Positions 41,266-51,321 of a stretch of 64,000 nt of DNA are shown piece by piece. The notes beneath the pieces are model-generated. The model saw only the letters and a program-made list of their open reading frames with translations, was not told where the DNA came from and made no database searches. The position numbers were made by a program, and so were the translations under genes. How positions within the stretch are numbered: the first letter of the stretch is position 1; each line of letters begins with the position of its first letter. The DNA is taken from NCBI RefSeq assembly GCF_000179555.1, contig NZ_AECZ01000011.1:82608-146607 (forward strand), given 5' to 3'. The stretch comes from Solidesulfovibrio fructosivorans JJ]. Lineage in GTDB: Bacteria > Desulfobacterota > Desulfovibrionia > Desulfovibrionales > Desulfovibrionaceae.

Positions 41266-42435
41266 CTAGTTCATCTGCTTAGGAGCGGGTACAAACTTGC
41301 CGCCCTTGACCATCTTGACGAAGGCGGGCTTCTGGCAGTCGCCGTTGGCGTCGAAGTAGTTGACGCCGGTGACGCCCTTGTACCCCTTTTCCGGGGTGTT
41401 CATGCCGGCCAGGTAGGCGCGGATCTTGGCCCGGTCGGGGCCGACCTTGGAAATGGCCTGGATCATCATTCCCGCCGCGTCATAGGCGTTGGCGCTCATC
41501 CAGTCAACTTCGCGCTTGTACTTGGCCTTGAAGGCGTCGATGAACTTCTTGGCGTCCGGTCCGGCGGTGTCGGCCAGGAAGGGAGCGGTCAGGTAGGTGT
41601 CGTCGGCCGCCGCGCCGCCGAGCTTGATGTAGTCGGCATTGTCGAAGCCGTCGGCCCCGAACTTGGGCACGTTAAGCCCGATCTTTTTGGCTTGGTCGGC
41701 AATGAGCGCGCCTTCGGGATAGTAGCCGGCGATGAACATGGCCTGGGGCGCGCCGCCCTTGAGCTTGGTCAGCTGCGGCGTGAAGTCCTGGTCGCCCTTT
41801 TTGTAGGCCTCTTCGCCGACGACGTTCAGGCCGAGCTTCTTGGCCTCTTTGACGAAGGCGTCCTTGAGGCCGATGCCGTAGTCGTTGTTTTCATAGAAGA
41901 CGGCGACCTTTTTCAGCCCCATGACCTTGTCGATGTAGTCGGCCAGGAACTTGCCCTGGAAGTCGTCGCGGTACACGTTGCGAAACGACCAGACCTTGCC
42001 CTGCTCGTCCTTGTTCTTGTCGCTGATGGAAATATTGGTGGCCGTGGGGGAGATGGCGGCGATGCCCTCGCGCACATAGGTGGGCAGCGCGGCCAGGTGG
42101 GCCGAGGAGCAGAGATGGCCGACGATGCCGACGATCTCGGGATCGTTGACGATGGAGGAAGAAACCGTGGCGGCCTCGCGGGGCTCACACTGCTCGTCGA
42201 GGTAGACGGCTTCGATCTTCTTGCCGTTCACCCCGCCGGCGGCGTTGACTTCGTCGATTTTCATGGCCACGCCGGCCTTGACATTTTCGCCAAATCCGGC
42301 GGCGCTGCCGGTATAGGGCGACGGCACAGCGATCTTGATGGTATCAGCGGCGCCAGCGCTGCCCGCCGAGACGCCCAGAGCCAGGCCCAAGGCGGCCATG
42401 AATACCGCCATCCGTTTCACATTCCTGCCAAACAT
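41266..42435 (-). CDS. livJ: branched-chain amino acid ABC transporter substrate-binding protein
   Basis: The 389-residue periplasmic protein has a signal peptide (cleaved near SAGSAGAA-DTIKIAV) and the type I periplasmic-binding fold: IAVPSPYTGSAAGFGENVKAG at the start of the mature chain (divided by a turn), VVGHLCSSAHLAA-like IVGHLCSSAHLAALP, and SPTATNISISD. The C-terminus has YKGVTGVNYFDANGDCQKP, usual in LIV-binding proteins. GGAGGGA precedes the ATG at 42435. It heads the livJHMGF operon; the exact amino acid is not predictable. Confidence 0.93.
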   Translation of the reverse strand: MFGRNVKRMAVFMAALGLALGVSAGSAGAADTIKIAVPSPYTGSAAGFGENVKAGVAMKIDEVNAAGGVNGKKIEAVYLDEQCEPREAATVSSSIVNDPEIVGIVGHLCSSAHLAALPTYVREGIAAISPTATNISISDKNKDEQGKVWSFRNVYRDDFQGKFLADYIDKVMGLKKVAVFYENNDYGIGLKDAFVKEAKKLGLNVVGEEAYKKGDQDFTPQLTKLKGGAPQAMFIAGYYPEGALIADQAKKIGLNVPKFGADGFDNADYIKLGGAAADDTYLTAPFLADTAGPDAKKFIDAFKAKYKREVDWMSANAYDAAGMMIQAISKVGPDRAKIRAYLAGMNTPEKGYKGVTGVNYFDANGDCQKPAFVKMVKGGKFVPAPKQMN

Positions 42436-42930
42436 TGCTGCTCCCTCCGGTTGCGGTTGACGTCCAGCCAAACCCCTTTACGCCCGTGCACGGAAGGCAG
42501 GCCGGGCCTTCCGGGTCTTATACGGCATCCGGCAACATTCACCAAATCGTCATAAAAAGCAATGTGTCGTTCAGCGCACCCACTTCGGGGCCGCAGCATA
42601 TGCGCCGCCCCACCACACGCTGACGAAGGCCGGCCGGGGATCGTTCCCCGAGGAGCTAAAAAATCCGGACCGAAGCGGCCCGGTCCGGGGAATACGCGCC
42701 ACGAATACGGCGAGGAGGGATTCGCGCGCCGGGCGGGCAACGCGGCAGGATGGCCAGGGAGCATGCCGGCCGGCAGCGTCCGGGATGTCCGGATTCCGGC
42801 GTTTCTTACGGCGATCGCGGCCACGCGCTCCCCGAAAGTCCGCTGGATGGTTCCCGCCCGCATGCCGTCTCCTTCATCCCGTCCCCGGCCTTTCGGACGG
42901 GGACGCTTGCCGCCGATTGCCCGCTTTGTG
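42436..42930. other. intergenic region between the liv and ccm operons
   Basis: These 495 bases hold no gene that I can support: open frames here lack ribosome-binding sites and recognisable sequence. On the minus strand the region contains the terminator of the ccm operon at 42658-42688 and must then contain the liv promoter. A second small inverted repeat (CGGGGATCGTTCCCCG, near 42636) lies beside the terminator. No clear -35/-10 pair was identified. Confidence 0.6.
42658..42688 (-). terminator. intrinsic terminator of the ccm operon
   Basis: On the minus strand CCGGACC (plus-strand complement at 42682-42688) and GGTCCGG (42665-42671) form a stem with a ten-base loop, followed by A then six T residues (plus-strand A-run 42658-42663). 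It lies about 240 bases after the TPR gene stop. Confidence 0.75.
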
Positions 42931-43533
42931 TTACTTGGAAACCTTGGTCTCCAGTTCGCGCCGGGCCGTGGCCCGGGTGTCCGGATCGACGCCCGGGGCG
43001 GCGAGAACCGCCTTGAAGGCCTCGGCCGCCTTGTCCGGCTCCTTGAGCGCGTACTTGTAGAGCAGGCCCAGGTTGAACCGGGCCCGGAAGTCATTCGGAT
43101 GCTTGGCCAAAACGTTCTCAAAGGCCGCCTTGGCCCCGTCGACGTCCTTCAGATTATAGCGCACCACGCCCAAGGCGTTCAAGGTCTCGGGGTCGTCGGG
43201 GCGGACCTTCATGACCTTGTCCAAAAAGGTCTTGGCCCGATCATACGCGCCCATGGCCATGAAACGCTCGGCCATGGTCAGTTGCAGCTCGGGGTCGTCG
43301 GGGTTTTCCTTGAGCTTTTGCATCAGCGCCATGATTTCCTTCATGGGGCCGTTCATGGCCTGGCCCATGGCTTCGCCCATGCCGCTTTTCGGCTGCTGGC
43401 GCACTTCCAGGCTCGGGCGCTGCATGCGGTAGAGAAAGGACCCCACGAATATGATGGCCAGGGCAAAGCCCAGAAAGGCCAGAACCATACGGCCCGAGGC
43501 GTTGGGGCCGCCGGGCCGATCAGTCGTCGTCAC
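42931..43533 (-). CDS. TPR protein at the end of the ccm cluster (CcmI/NrfG-like position)
   Basis: The 200-residue protein has one membrane helix (VLAFLGFALAIIFVGSFLY, residues about 17-35), a low-complexity Met/Gly/Gln segment and three to four TPR repeats (AYDRAKTFLDKVMKVRPDD, LGVVRYNLKDVDGAKAAFE, NLGLLYKYALKEPDKAAEAF). In system I cytochrome c maturation the TPR part of CcmI presents apocytochrome to the ligase CcmF; the position after ccmD suggests the same task here. The start is a GTG at 43533 with GGAGG seven bases ahead, inside ccmD, giving a 14-base overlap. Confidence 0.82.
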   Translation of the reverse strand: MTTTDRPGGPNASGRMVLAFLGFALAIIFVGSFLYRMQRPSLEVRQQPKSGMGEAMGQAMNGPMKEIMALMQKLKENPDDPELQLTMAERFMAMGAYDRAKTFLDKVMKVRPDDPETLNALGVVRYNLKDVDGAKAAFENVLAKHPNDFRARFNLGLLYKYALKEPDKAAEAFKAVLAAPGVDPDTRATARRELETKVSK

Positions 43534-43660
43534 CTAAAACCTCCAGGCGTTTGAGCCGGCGTTCCAGCCGTTTCTGAGCGCCGGCCAGAAAGGCCACATA
43601 ACAGCCGAGGCCAACCCAGACGATGATGTTGGCCGCGAAAAGATAAACTTCCTTTCCCAT
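43520..43660 (-). CDS. ccmD: CcmD-like small membrane protein
   Basis: The 46-residue product, MGKEVYLFAANIIVWVGLG at its start, has one membrane helix followed by a basic amphipathic tail (AQKRLERRLKRLEVLGDDD). CcmD proteins have this build and release haem-loaded CcmE from CcmC. It begins one base after the ccmC stop and overlaps the TPR gene by 14 bases. Sequence similarity in this family is weak; identification rests on size, topology and place between ccmC and the TPR gene. Confidence 0.8.
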   Translation of the reverse strand: MGKEVYLFAANIIVWVGLGCYVAFLAGAQKRLERRLKRLEVLGDDD

Positions 43661-43661
43661 T

Positions 43662-44330
43662 TCAGTTCCTTGTCGCGCCGTGGCGCACCAGGGCGCTTAT
43701 GGCCGCGCCGGAAGCGAGCTGTCTGGTCCGGGCCAGAAGCAGGGCCAGCCACAAAAAGCCCATGGCCACGAGGTTGGCCACCATGGCCAGCCACATTTCC
43801 GGCTCCATGCCGCCGCCCTGCGGGCCGAACACGGCCGGATGGATGCTGCGCCAGTAACGGGCCGAAATGAAAACGAGCGGCACGTCGAGAAAGGCGACGA
43901 TGCCAAGCACGGCCAGGACCGCGTCCCGGCGCGCGCCGCCGATGTCCGACGAGCGAAGAAGCAAATAGGCGGCGTAGACGAACCACATGACGAGGGTGGT
44001 GGTAAGCCTGGGGTCCCAGGTCCACCAGACGTTCCAGATGGGCCGCGCCCAACACATGCCCGTGGCCAGGGCCAGACCGGAAAAAAGGACGCCCATCTCG
44101 CAGGCCGCGCCGGCCAGCCGGGCATAGGCGGCCCGCCGCTTGGCGAGATAGAGGATGGAGGCCACGAACACGACGAAAAAACTCACAAACGACCACCAAG
44201 CCATGGGCAGGTGGGTGTAGAAAATCTTCTGCACCACTCCCATGGTCCGCTCCACCGGGGCGTAATACCAGATGGCGTACTGGGCCGGGATGGACAGGAC
44301 GGCGGCGACAAGGGCGCAGATACGGATCAT
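43662..44330 (-). CDS. ccmC: haem exporter/CcmE-loading protein CcmC
   Basis: The 222-residue membrane protein has six helices and the tryptophan-rich periplasmic motif WNVWWTWDPRLTT, which binds haem and loads it onto CcmE. Conserved histidines occur in YTHLPMAWWSF and in RSIHPAVFGP, on either side of the WWD motif. It starts seven bases after the ccmB stop. Confidence 0.95.
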   Translation of the reverse strand: MIRICALVAAVLSIPAQYAIWYYAPVERTMGVVQKIFYTHLPMAWWSFVSFFVVFVASILYLAKRRAAYARLAGAACEMGVLFSGLALATGMCWARPIWNVWWTWDPRLTTTLVMWFVYAAYLLLRSSDIGGARRDAVLAVLGIVAFLDVPLVFISARYWRSIHPAVFGPQGGGMEPEMWLAMVANLVAMGFLWLALLLARTRQLASGAAISALVRHGATRN

Positions 44331-44337
44331 GGGCAGG

Positions 44338-45015
44338 TTATTCCTCGCCGGTATACAAAAACGGGAAAAGGACCAGGGCGGCGGCGGTAAAAACAGCGTC
44401 AAACGCGCCGACAGTCCCGGCCCAGGCGGAAACCGCCTCGAAGCCCCGGCCGGATATCACGGTTTCAAGCAGACGGATGCCGGCCAGAAGCACGGGCACC
44501 AGCAACGGAAACAAAATCACCGTCAGCAGTGATTCCCGGGCTGAGCGGCCAACGGCAAGCGCGCCAAGAAGCGACCCCAGGGCACAAAGCCCCCAGTCCA
44601 CGGCAGCCACCACGACAAGTCCGGTCAGGAGCGACCCGACCACGTGCTGGCCCAGGAAGGCCACCGCTGCGGGGGCGAATACCATCTGACAGCAAAAAAG
44701 CAACACCCAGCCGGCAACCGCCTTGCCGAGCCACACGGCCTGAACCGGGCACGGGGCCAGAAGCAGCCCCAGCCGCGCGCCCTCGGCCTCCTCCAGACTG
44801 TACAGGAAATTGAAGACCAACACCTGGCCGAAGGCGGTGGCCAGCCAGAAGACGGCGGCGGCGGCCAGGGGCGGCGACATCTCACCCGGCTCGCGCGACA
44901 GGCTCATGATGAAAATGAGGAGCAGGCCCAAAAGCACGGTCTGCACCAGCCCCTGGGCTCCGGAAAGCGACAGGGACAGGTCCTTTTTGGCGATGGCGAC
45001 GGCGGCCTTCAGCAT
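44338..45015 (-). CDS. ccmB: haem exporter membrane protein CcmB
   Basis: The 225-residue protein has six hydrophobic helices and the family start KAAVAIAKKDLSLSLSG. LYSLEEAEGARLGLLLAPCP and KAVAGWVLLFC are conserved CcmB segments. It is the membrane subunit for the CcmA ATPase, and the CcmAB complex drives release of holo-CcmE. It overlaps ccmA by seven bases. Confidence 0.94.
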   Translation of the reverse strand: MLKAAVAIAKKDLSLSLSGAQGLVQTVLLGLLLIFIMSLSREPGEMSPPLAAAAVFWLATAFGQVLVFNFLYSLEEAEGARLGLLLAPCPVQAVWLGKAVAGWVLLFCCQMVFAPAAVAFLGQHVVGSLLTGLVVVAAVDWGLCALGSLLGALAVGRSARESLLTVILFPLLVPVLLAGIRLLETVISGRGFEAVSAWAGTVGAFDAVFTAAALVLFPFLYTGEE

Positions 45016-45680
45016 ACCGCCTCCCCGGCCAGCTCGGCCGGATCGAAGCCTTCGGCCGGGCCGTCGTAGGCGATGCGCTTTTGCCGCAGGCACACGACCC
45101 GGTCGCTCGCCGGCAGGTCGACGGCCACGAAATGGCTGACCCAGACCACGGCCGCGCCGGCGTCGGCGGTTTCGCGGATGGCCCGGCGAAGCATGTCGGC
45201 CGAGGACGGATCGAGACCCGAGGCCGGCTCGTCGAGAAGGAGCAGGCGGGGACTTGTGAGAAACACCCGGGCGAGGCTCAGGCGCTGGGACATGCCGCGC
45301 GAAAAAACGCCGGCTTCCTCGTCGGCGAACCGGGAAAGCCCCACCCGCGCAAGGGCGGCGTCCACGGCGGCCGGATCGCGGGGAAGCCCGGCCAGGGACT
45401 GCCAAAAGGCCAGGTTGGCCCGGGCGGTGAGCTTGGGGTAGATCAACGTCTTATGGCCGACGTAGCCGATCTCGCCCGGGGACAACTCGGAGAGCGCCTC
45501 GCCTTCGCTTGGCGGCATGAGCCCGGCCACGATGCGCAGGAGCGTGGATTTGCCCGCGCCGTTCGGCCCGACCACCAGCGTGACGCCACGGGGCGCGATG
45601 TCCAGGTCAATGGCCCTCAGCACCGGCCGTTCGCCGAAAAACCGGCTCACCCGGCGCAGACGCACCAACGGCCCGGCCAT
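45009..45680 (-). CDS. ccmA: haem exporter ATPase CcmA
   Basis: The 223-residue ABC ATPase has Walker A LVVGPNGAGKSTLL, the signature FSRGMSQRLSLARVFL and Walker B LLLDEPASGLDP. The GMSQR form of the signature and IGYVGHKTLIYPKLTA are typical for CcmA. It starts three bases after the ccmF stop and overlaps ccmB. Confidence 0.95.
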   Translation of the reverse strand: MAGPLVRLRRVSRFFGERPVLRAIDLDIAPRGVTLVVGPNGAGKSTLLRIVAGLMPPSEGEALSELSPGEIGYVGHKTLIYPKLTARANLAFWQSLAGLPRDPAAVDAALARVGLSRFADEEAGVFSRGMSQRLSLARVFLTSPRLLLLDEPASGLDPSSADMLRRAIRETADAGAAVVWVSHFVAVDLPASDRVVCLRQKRIAYDGPAEGFDPAELAGEAVC

Positions 45681-45683
45681 GAG

Positions 45684-47585
<1,902 letters not shown>

Positions 47586-47694
47586 CAAGACTCCTTACTG
47601 AGGGACAACGCGCCGCCGCCGGAGAAAAAGAGACCTCCGGGGCGGCCTGCGCCGTGCCGCCGACGGGATTTAAGGCCGATCGGACGTCGGCCGG

Positions 47695-48108
47695 TCAACC
47701 GCGGTTTTGCTTCTGGTACTTCGACGGGCACTTGGTCATCAGCGTGTTGGCGGCAAAATCGCCCGAGGCCGGGTTGACCCCGCCCTCCACGATGACTTCC
47801 GCGCCGGGCTTGAAGGTATCGGGCACGGCCCCCTTGAAATCCACCCGGATGGTCTTGGCGGCCTGATCCTTGTCCACCAGCGTGAAGGTCACGCCCATGG
47901 CGTCCTGGGGCCTTTGTATGTCGCTCGCGGCCACGGTGCCGAAAAGCCTGGCCTTGGCCAGGTCGGTCGGCTTCATGGCCAGCGCCTCGGAGACGTTGAG
48001 AAAATAGGACGTATTTTCTCCCAGGCCCGAATAAAGCAGGTAGCCGAGGCCACCCAGAAAAAGGACCAGGGCCACGAGGTAGACGGGAACGTTGTTTTTT
48101 TTCGCCAT
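47695..48108 (-). CDS. ccmE: haem chaperone CcmE, CxxxY variant
   Basis: The 137-residue protein has an N-terminal membrane helix (VYLVALVLFLGGLGYLLYSGL) and an OB-fold with ARLFGTVAASDI, VTFTLVDKD, IRVDFKGAVPDTFKPG and VIVEGGVNPASG. The haem-attachment site normally reads HxxxY, but here it is C127-P-S-K-Y131 in MTKCPSKYQ. This is the variant described for archaea and some anaerobic bacteria, Desulfovibrio among them, where the cysteine binds haem. The C-terminus stops ten residues after the motif cysteine. It heads the ccm run, followed by ccmF. Confidence 0.94.
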   Translation of the reverse strand: MAKKNNVPVYLVALVLFLGGLGYLLYSGLGENTSYFLNVSEALAMKPTDLAKARLFGTVAASDIQRPQDAMGVTFTLVDKDQAAKTIRVDFKGAVPDTFKPGAEVIVEGGVNPASGDFAANTLMTKCPSKYQKQNRG

Positions 48109-48131
48109 GGCAAATTCCGCGTTGGGCTGCG

Positions 48132-49196
48132 TTATGCGGGGGACGTGTCCTTGGGGTCGCGCCTGGCGCGCAGAAGTTCCTCGCGCCGTGTGCGGGCCAG
48201 CTCCCGCATGTCCGCCACCTGATCGGTTTCGTCAACGATTTCCTTGCCGAGGATTTCCTCCAGCACGTCCTCCAGGGTGACCACCCCGGATACCCCACCG
48301 TATTCGTCTAGAACCACGAAGAGATGCATACGCGATTCCAGAAATTTTACCAGCACCCGGTCAAGGGGCATGGAATCCAGGACAAACCGCACCGGCTTCA
48401 TGAGGTCGGACAGGCGCACGTCATCCTGGTCGTTGGCCAAGGCCTCAAGGACCTCCCGCCGGTAGACGATGCCCACGATATTTTCCGGGTCGTCGGCGTC
48501 GAAGACCGGAATGCGGCTGTGCGGCCACACGGCCCGACGGTCGCCCCGGGCCTCGGCCACGGTCATCTGGGCCGGCAGGGAAAAGACGACCGTGCGCGGG
48601 GTCATGATGTCGCTGGCGGTTTTCCGGTCAAGCGACAAGATGTTCTTGATGGAAAGCTCCTCAAGGGGCTTGATGACGCCCTCCCGGCGGGTCAGGCTGA
48701 CCACGGCCCGCAGGTCCTCTTCCGAGGACATGGGGTCCTTGCGCCGGCCGGCGACCAGCCCGGCGAGCAGCCCGCCGGCCCAAATGATGGGGAGCAGGCC
48801 CAGGATCAGGTATTTGAGCGGGGTGGCGATGCCCGCCGAAACCGAACGGCAGTAGGCCACGCCCACGGTTTTGGGCAGGATCTCGCCGAGGGTGAGGATG
48901 ACCACGGTGAAAACGGCGGTGAAAAGCCACAGCTCGTCCGGGCCGAAAACCGCCGCCGCCGCCGCGCCGGCCACGGCCGCGCCGGCCGTGTTGGCGATGG
49001 TGTTGAGGGTGAGGATGGCCGTGATGGGCTTTTCCACATTGGAGCGGAGGTTGAAAAGCAGTTCCCCCGAGGCCCGGCCGTCCTTGCGCAGGCGCTCGAT
49101 CCAGCTCCAGGGCACGGAATAAAGCGCGGCCTCGCTCATGGAGCAAAAGGCGGAAATAAGGACCGCCGCCGCCACGGCGACAATGAGCGTCAGCAT
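48132..49196 (-). CDS. CNNM/CorC-type membrane protein with CBS domains
   Basis: The 354-residue protein has a DUF21/CNNM membrane domain (residues about 1-140; ISAFCSMSEAALYSVP and TLGEILPKTVGVAY are the signature stretches) and a pair of CBS domains (about 185-320; IMTPRTVVFSLPAQMTVAEA and LFVVLDEYGGVSGVVTLEDVLEEILG, the latter in two parts). The usual C-terminal transporter-associated CorC_HlyC domain is missing, the chain ending soon after IVDETDQ. Members handle magnesium or other divalent ions. It lies 23 bases upstream of ccmE on the same strand and may share its transcript. Confidence 0.87.
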   Translation of the reverse strand: MLTLIVAVAAAVLISAFCSMSEAALYSVPWSWIERLRKDGRASGELLFNLRSNVEKPITAILTLNTIANTAGAAVAGAAAAAVFGPDELWLFTAVFTVVILTLGEILPKTVGVAYCRSVSAGIATPLKYLILGLLPIIWAGGLLAGLVAGRRKDPMSSEEDLRAVVSLTRREGVIKPLEELSIKNILSLDRKTASDIMTPRTVVFSLPAQMTVAEARGDRRAVWPHSRIPVFDADDPENIVGIVYRREVLEALANDQDDVRLSDLMKPVRFVLDSMPLDRVLVKFLESRMHLFVVLDEYGGVSGVVTLEDVLEEILGKEIVDETDQVADMRELARTRREELLRARRDPKDTSPA

Positions 49197-49395
49197 AGGC
49201 CGCCCCCTGCGCGCGGGACGGCGCGCGGCGACGGAGGTTGGGGGGGATCGAGGGTATCGGCGGCCTTGGCTTTCTTCGGGGCGTGGTCGTGTTCCATGGA
49301 AGGGATAAGGCTCCTCGCGGTGCTTCGCGACATGACTTCTGTTTCTTTCCCCAATTACGAATTTCGGACGATTTGTAAAGCGTCGACGGCCGCGA

Positions 49396-50589
49396 TCACG
49401 GGGCCTTGGCCACGGCGTCGCTCTTGATGCGGAAGTGGCCGTTTATGGTCGGCAGGATATAGCGCTCGGTATACTCGTCGATGACGAGGTCCGGCTTTTC
49501 CTTCTCGATAAGAGCCGTGTCGAAATAACGGAATTCCGTTTCGGTCTGTGGCTTGAGCCAGACGTAAAGGCCCTTGTCGAAGGACTCGGCCATAAACGGC
49601 AACAGCTCCCACCAGAAGGAATCGTGAAACACGAGGGCGTTCGGCAGCTTGGGGTCGCCCGTATAGGAATACTGCGGCGTCTCGAAATACGGCGCCGGCA
49701 TCGGCCCGTCATAGGTCGCGCCCCGGGCCTTGTACCAGTCCTTGTTGACGAACATGATGCGGTCTTCCTTGAGGTGTCCGCCAAGCCCCATCATGTTGGC
49801 CAGGTCGCCGGGCAGCCAGTTGAAGCGCTCAACGGAAAACTGGGAGCGGGTGAGCGGCGTTATGGCCGGGAAATCCTTGACCAGATGGGGAACGATCGCC
49901 TCATAGGCCGCGAATGCCCCATTGGCGTTCCAGTGGCTGTCCGTGGAGTAGAAGACCTGCTCCTTTTTCTTCGCCTCCATGAGCGCCTGGGTCACGTTGA
50001 CGATGTCGACCTTGGTCCGCGCCTTGACGTAGGCAACGAAGCGATCCAGGTGCGTGTCCTGAAAGACCGGACGCAGGGCGTCGGGCAGCTTTTCGGGATA
50101 GACGGTATTTTTGTTCGGAGCCACGATGACCAGATACTTGATGCCCCGGGCCGCCAGCCATTCCCGCCGGCGTTCCATCTCCTGGGCAATAAGCGCCACG
50201 GCTTCCTTGGGCAGGCCGTAGGGGGAACGGGCGTCCTCCAGGATGTTGCGCGCCCCGTCCTGGGCCAGAAACAGCCAGTGGTCCTTGCCGGCCACGACCT
50301 GGGACGACGTCGAGGTGGAGGCCAGGACGAAGGTGTCGAGGTAGCTCTCCCAGGTGATGAGCAGCCCGCGCAGGCTGTAGTGGTGCTCCAGATAACCGTG
50401 GCGCAGCTTGTTGAACCACGGCACCCAGGTGCCCGGATCCAGTTTGAGTTCGGTCAGCTTCCCGCCGCCAGCCTCGCCGATGATGGTCATGGGCGCGAAC
50501 TTGAAGACCCTGTCGACGGTGGGAAGCGCGAGCAGGGCCACGAACAGGAAACAGGAAAGAAAGGCCACGGTACGGCGGGAAAAAGTCAT
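49396..50589 (-). CDS. AlgJ/AlgX-like SGNH acyltransferase domain protein
   Basis: The 397-residue protein has a signal anchor (RTVAFLSCFLFVALLALP) and a domain resembling alginate O-acetylation proteins AlgJ/AlgX and DHHW proteins. Key parts are GKDHWLFLAQDG, NKNTVYPEKLPD, STDSHWNANGAFAAYEA (the Asp-His pair) and VFHDSFWWELLPFM, where the serine of FHDSF is the expected nucleophile. Such proteins transfer acetyl groups to exported polysaccharides and work with an MBOAT membrane protein such as AlgI, which is not present here. The start at 50589 is chosen for its signal sequence; an ATG at 50646 would add 19 residues and overlap nadD. The polymer acted on is unknown. Confidence 0.78.
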   Translation of the reverse strand: MTFSRRTVAFLSCFLFVALLALPTVDRVFKFAPMTIIGEAGGGKLTELKLDPGTWVPWFNKLRHGYLEHHYSLRGLLITWESYLDTFVLASTSTSSQVVAGKDHWLFLAQDGARNILEDARSPYGLPKEAVALIAQEMERRREWLAARGIKYLVIVAPNKNTVYPEKLPDALRPVFQDTHLDRFVAYVKARTKVDIVNVTQALMEAKKKEQVFYSTDSHWNANGAFAAYEAIVPHLVKDFPAITPLTRSQFSVERFNWLPGDLANMMGLGGHLKEDRIMFVNKDWYKARGATYDGPMPAPYFETPQYSYTGDPKLPNALVFHDSFWWELLPFMAESFDKGLYVWLKPQTETEFRYFDTALIEKEKPDLVIDEYTERYILPTINGHFRIKSDAVAKAP

Positions 50590-50633
50590 GCTGGTTTGCA
50601 AGGGGGCGTTCCAAGGGATGGCGCGGGGACTTT

Positions 50634-51305
50634 TTATCTGGCCCAAGCTGCTTCGAGGGCATCCTCGCGCTGTTTGAGTTCGCGCAGCACGGCCTCGCTA
50701 AGCAGTCCGTCGATGCGTTTTTTTTGCCGCCACCGCTCTCGTATATCCGAGGCGGATACGTCAAGTCTGGCCACGGGCACGAAGGTGATATGGCGGCCCT
50801 CGGGAAGCTCCCAGACCGCCGGATCGTCCGTGGGCGCGGCCCCCATGGCGGCGGCGTTGCTTTTGAGAAAAACAGTGAAGACCTCGAGCCCGAGCCCTTC
50901 CCGGGCATGCACGGCCAGGCTCGCCATACGGCCAAGTTGCAGGCCGCGTTTCCAGGTGGCGAGGCCGAGCAGGTCGCCCATGCCGAGGATGAAACAAAAC
51001 TCCTCGCCGGGCCTTGCCTCGCGCAGTTCGGCCAGGGTGTCGCAGGTGTAGGACGGCCCGGGCCGGTCGGCTTCCATGGCGTTGACGCGAAAACCGTCCA
51101 CAGCCTCCACCGCCAGGCGGCAAAGCAGCAGGCGCAGCTCGAAATCGAGCATGGGCTCGCCGGACTTGTGCGGGGGCCTGGCGGCGGGCACGAATTCCAC
51201 CCCGGCCAGGGACAAGGCCTCGGCCACCTCGATGGCGGCGCGCAGGTGGCCGATGTGCACGGGATTGAACGTGCCTCCGAAAATGCCGATCACGGGTCGC
51301 GTCAT
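50634..51305 (-). CDS. nadD: nicotinate-nucleotide adenylyltransferase
   Basis: NadD adenylates nicotinate mononucleotide in NAD synthesis. The 223-residue nucleotidyltransferase has GIFGGTFNPVHIGHLRAA (GGxFNPxHxGH) at the start, PPHKSGEPM, and the C-terminal VARLDVSASDIRERWR, equivalent to the ISSTxIR motif. It starts 16 bases after proA, the common proA-nadD pairing. Confidence 0.95.
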   Translation of the reverse strand: MTRPVIGIFGGTFNPVHIGHLRAAIEVAEALSLAGVEFVPAARPPHKSGEPMLDFELRLLLCRLAVEAVDGFRVNAMEADRPGPSYTCDTLAELREARPGEEFCFILGMGDLLGLATWKRGLQLGRMASLAVHAREGLGLEVFTVFLKSNAAAMGAAPTDDPAVWELPEGRHITFVPVARLDVSASDIRERWRQKKRIDGLLSEAVLRELKQREDALEAAWAR

Positions 51306-51321
51306 GGCGTGGCGAAAAAAA

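Noticed and set aside
42540..42600. Possible sigma-54 type promoter ahead of livJ.
   Set aside because: The TTGG and TTGC elements on the minus strand are two bases closer together than the -24/-12 spacing allows.
49190..49297. Possible 35-codon frame on the minus strand overlapping the CNNM gene start.
   Set aside because: It is Pro/Ala-rich, has a poorly spaced ribosome site and no recognisable pattern.
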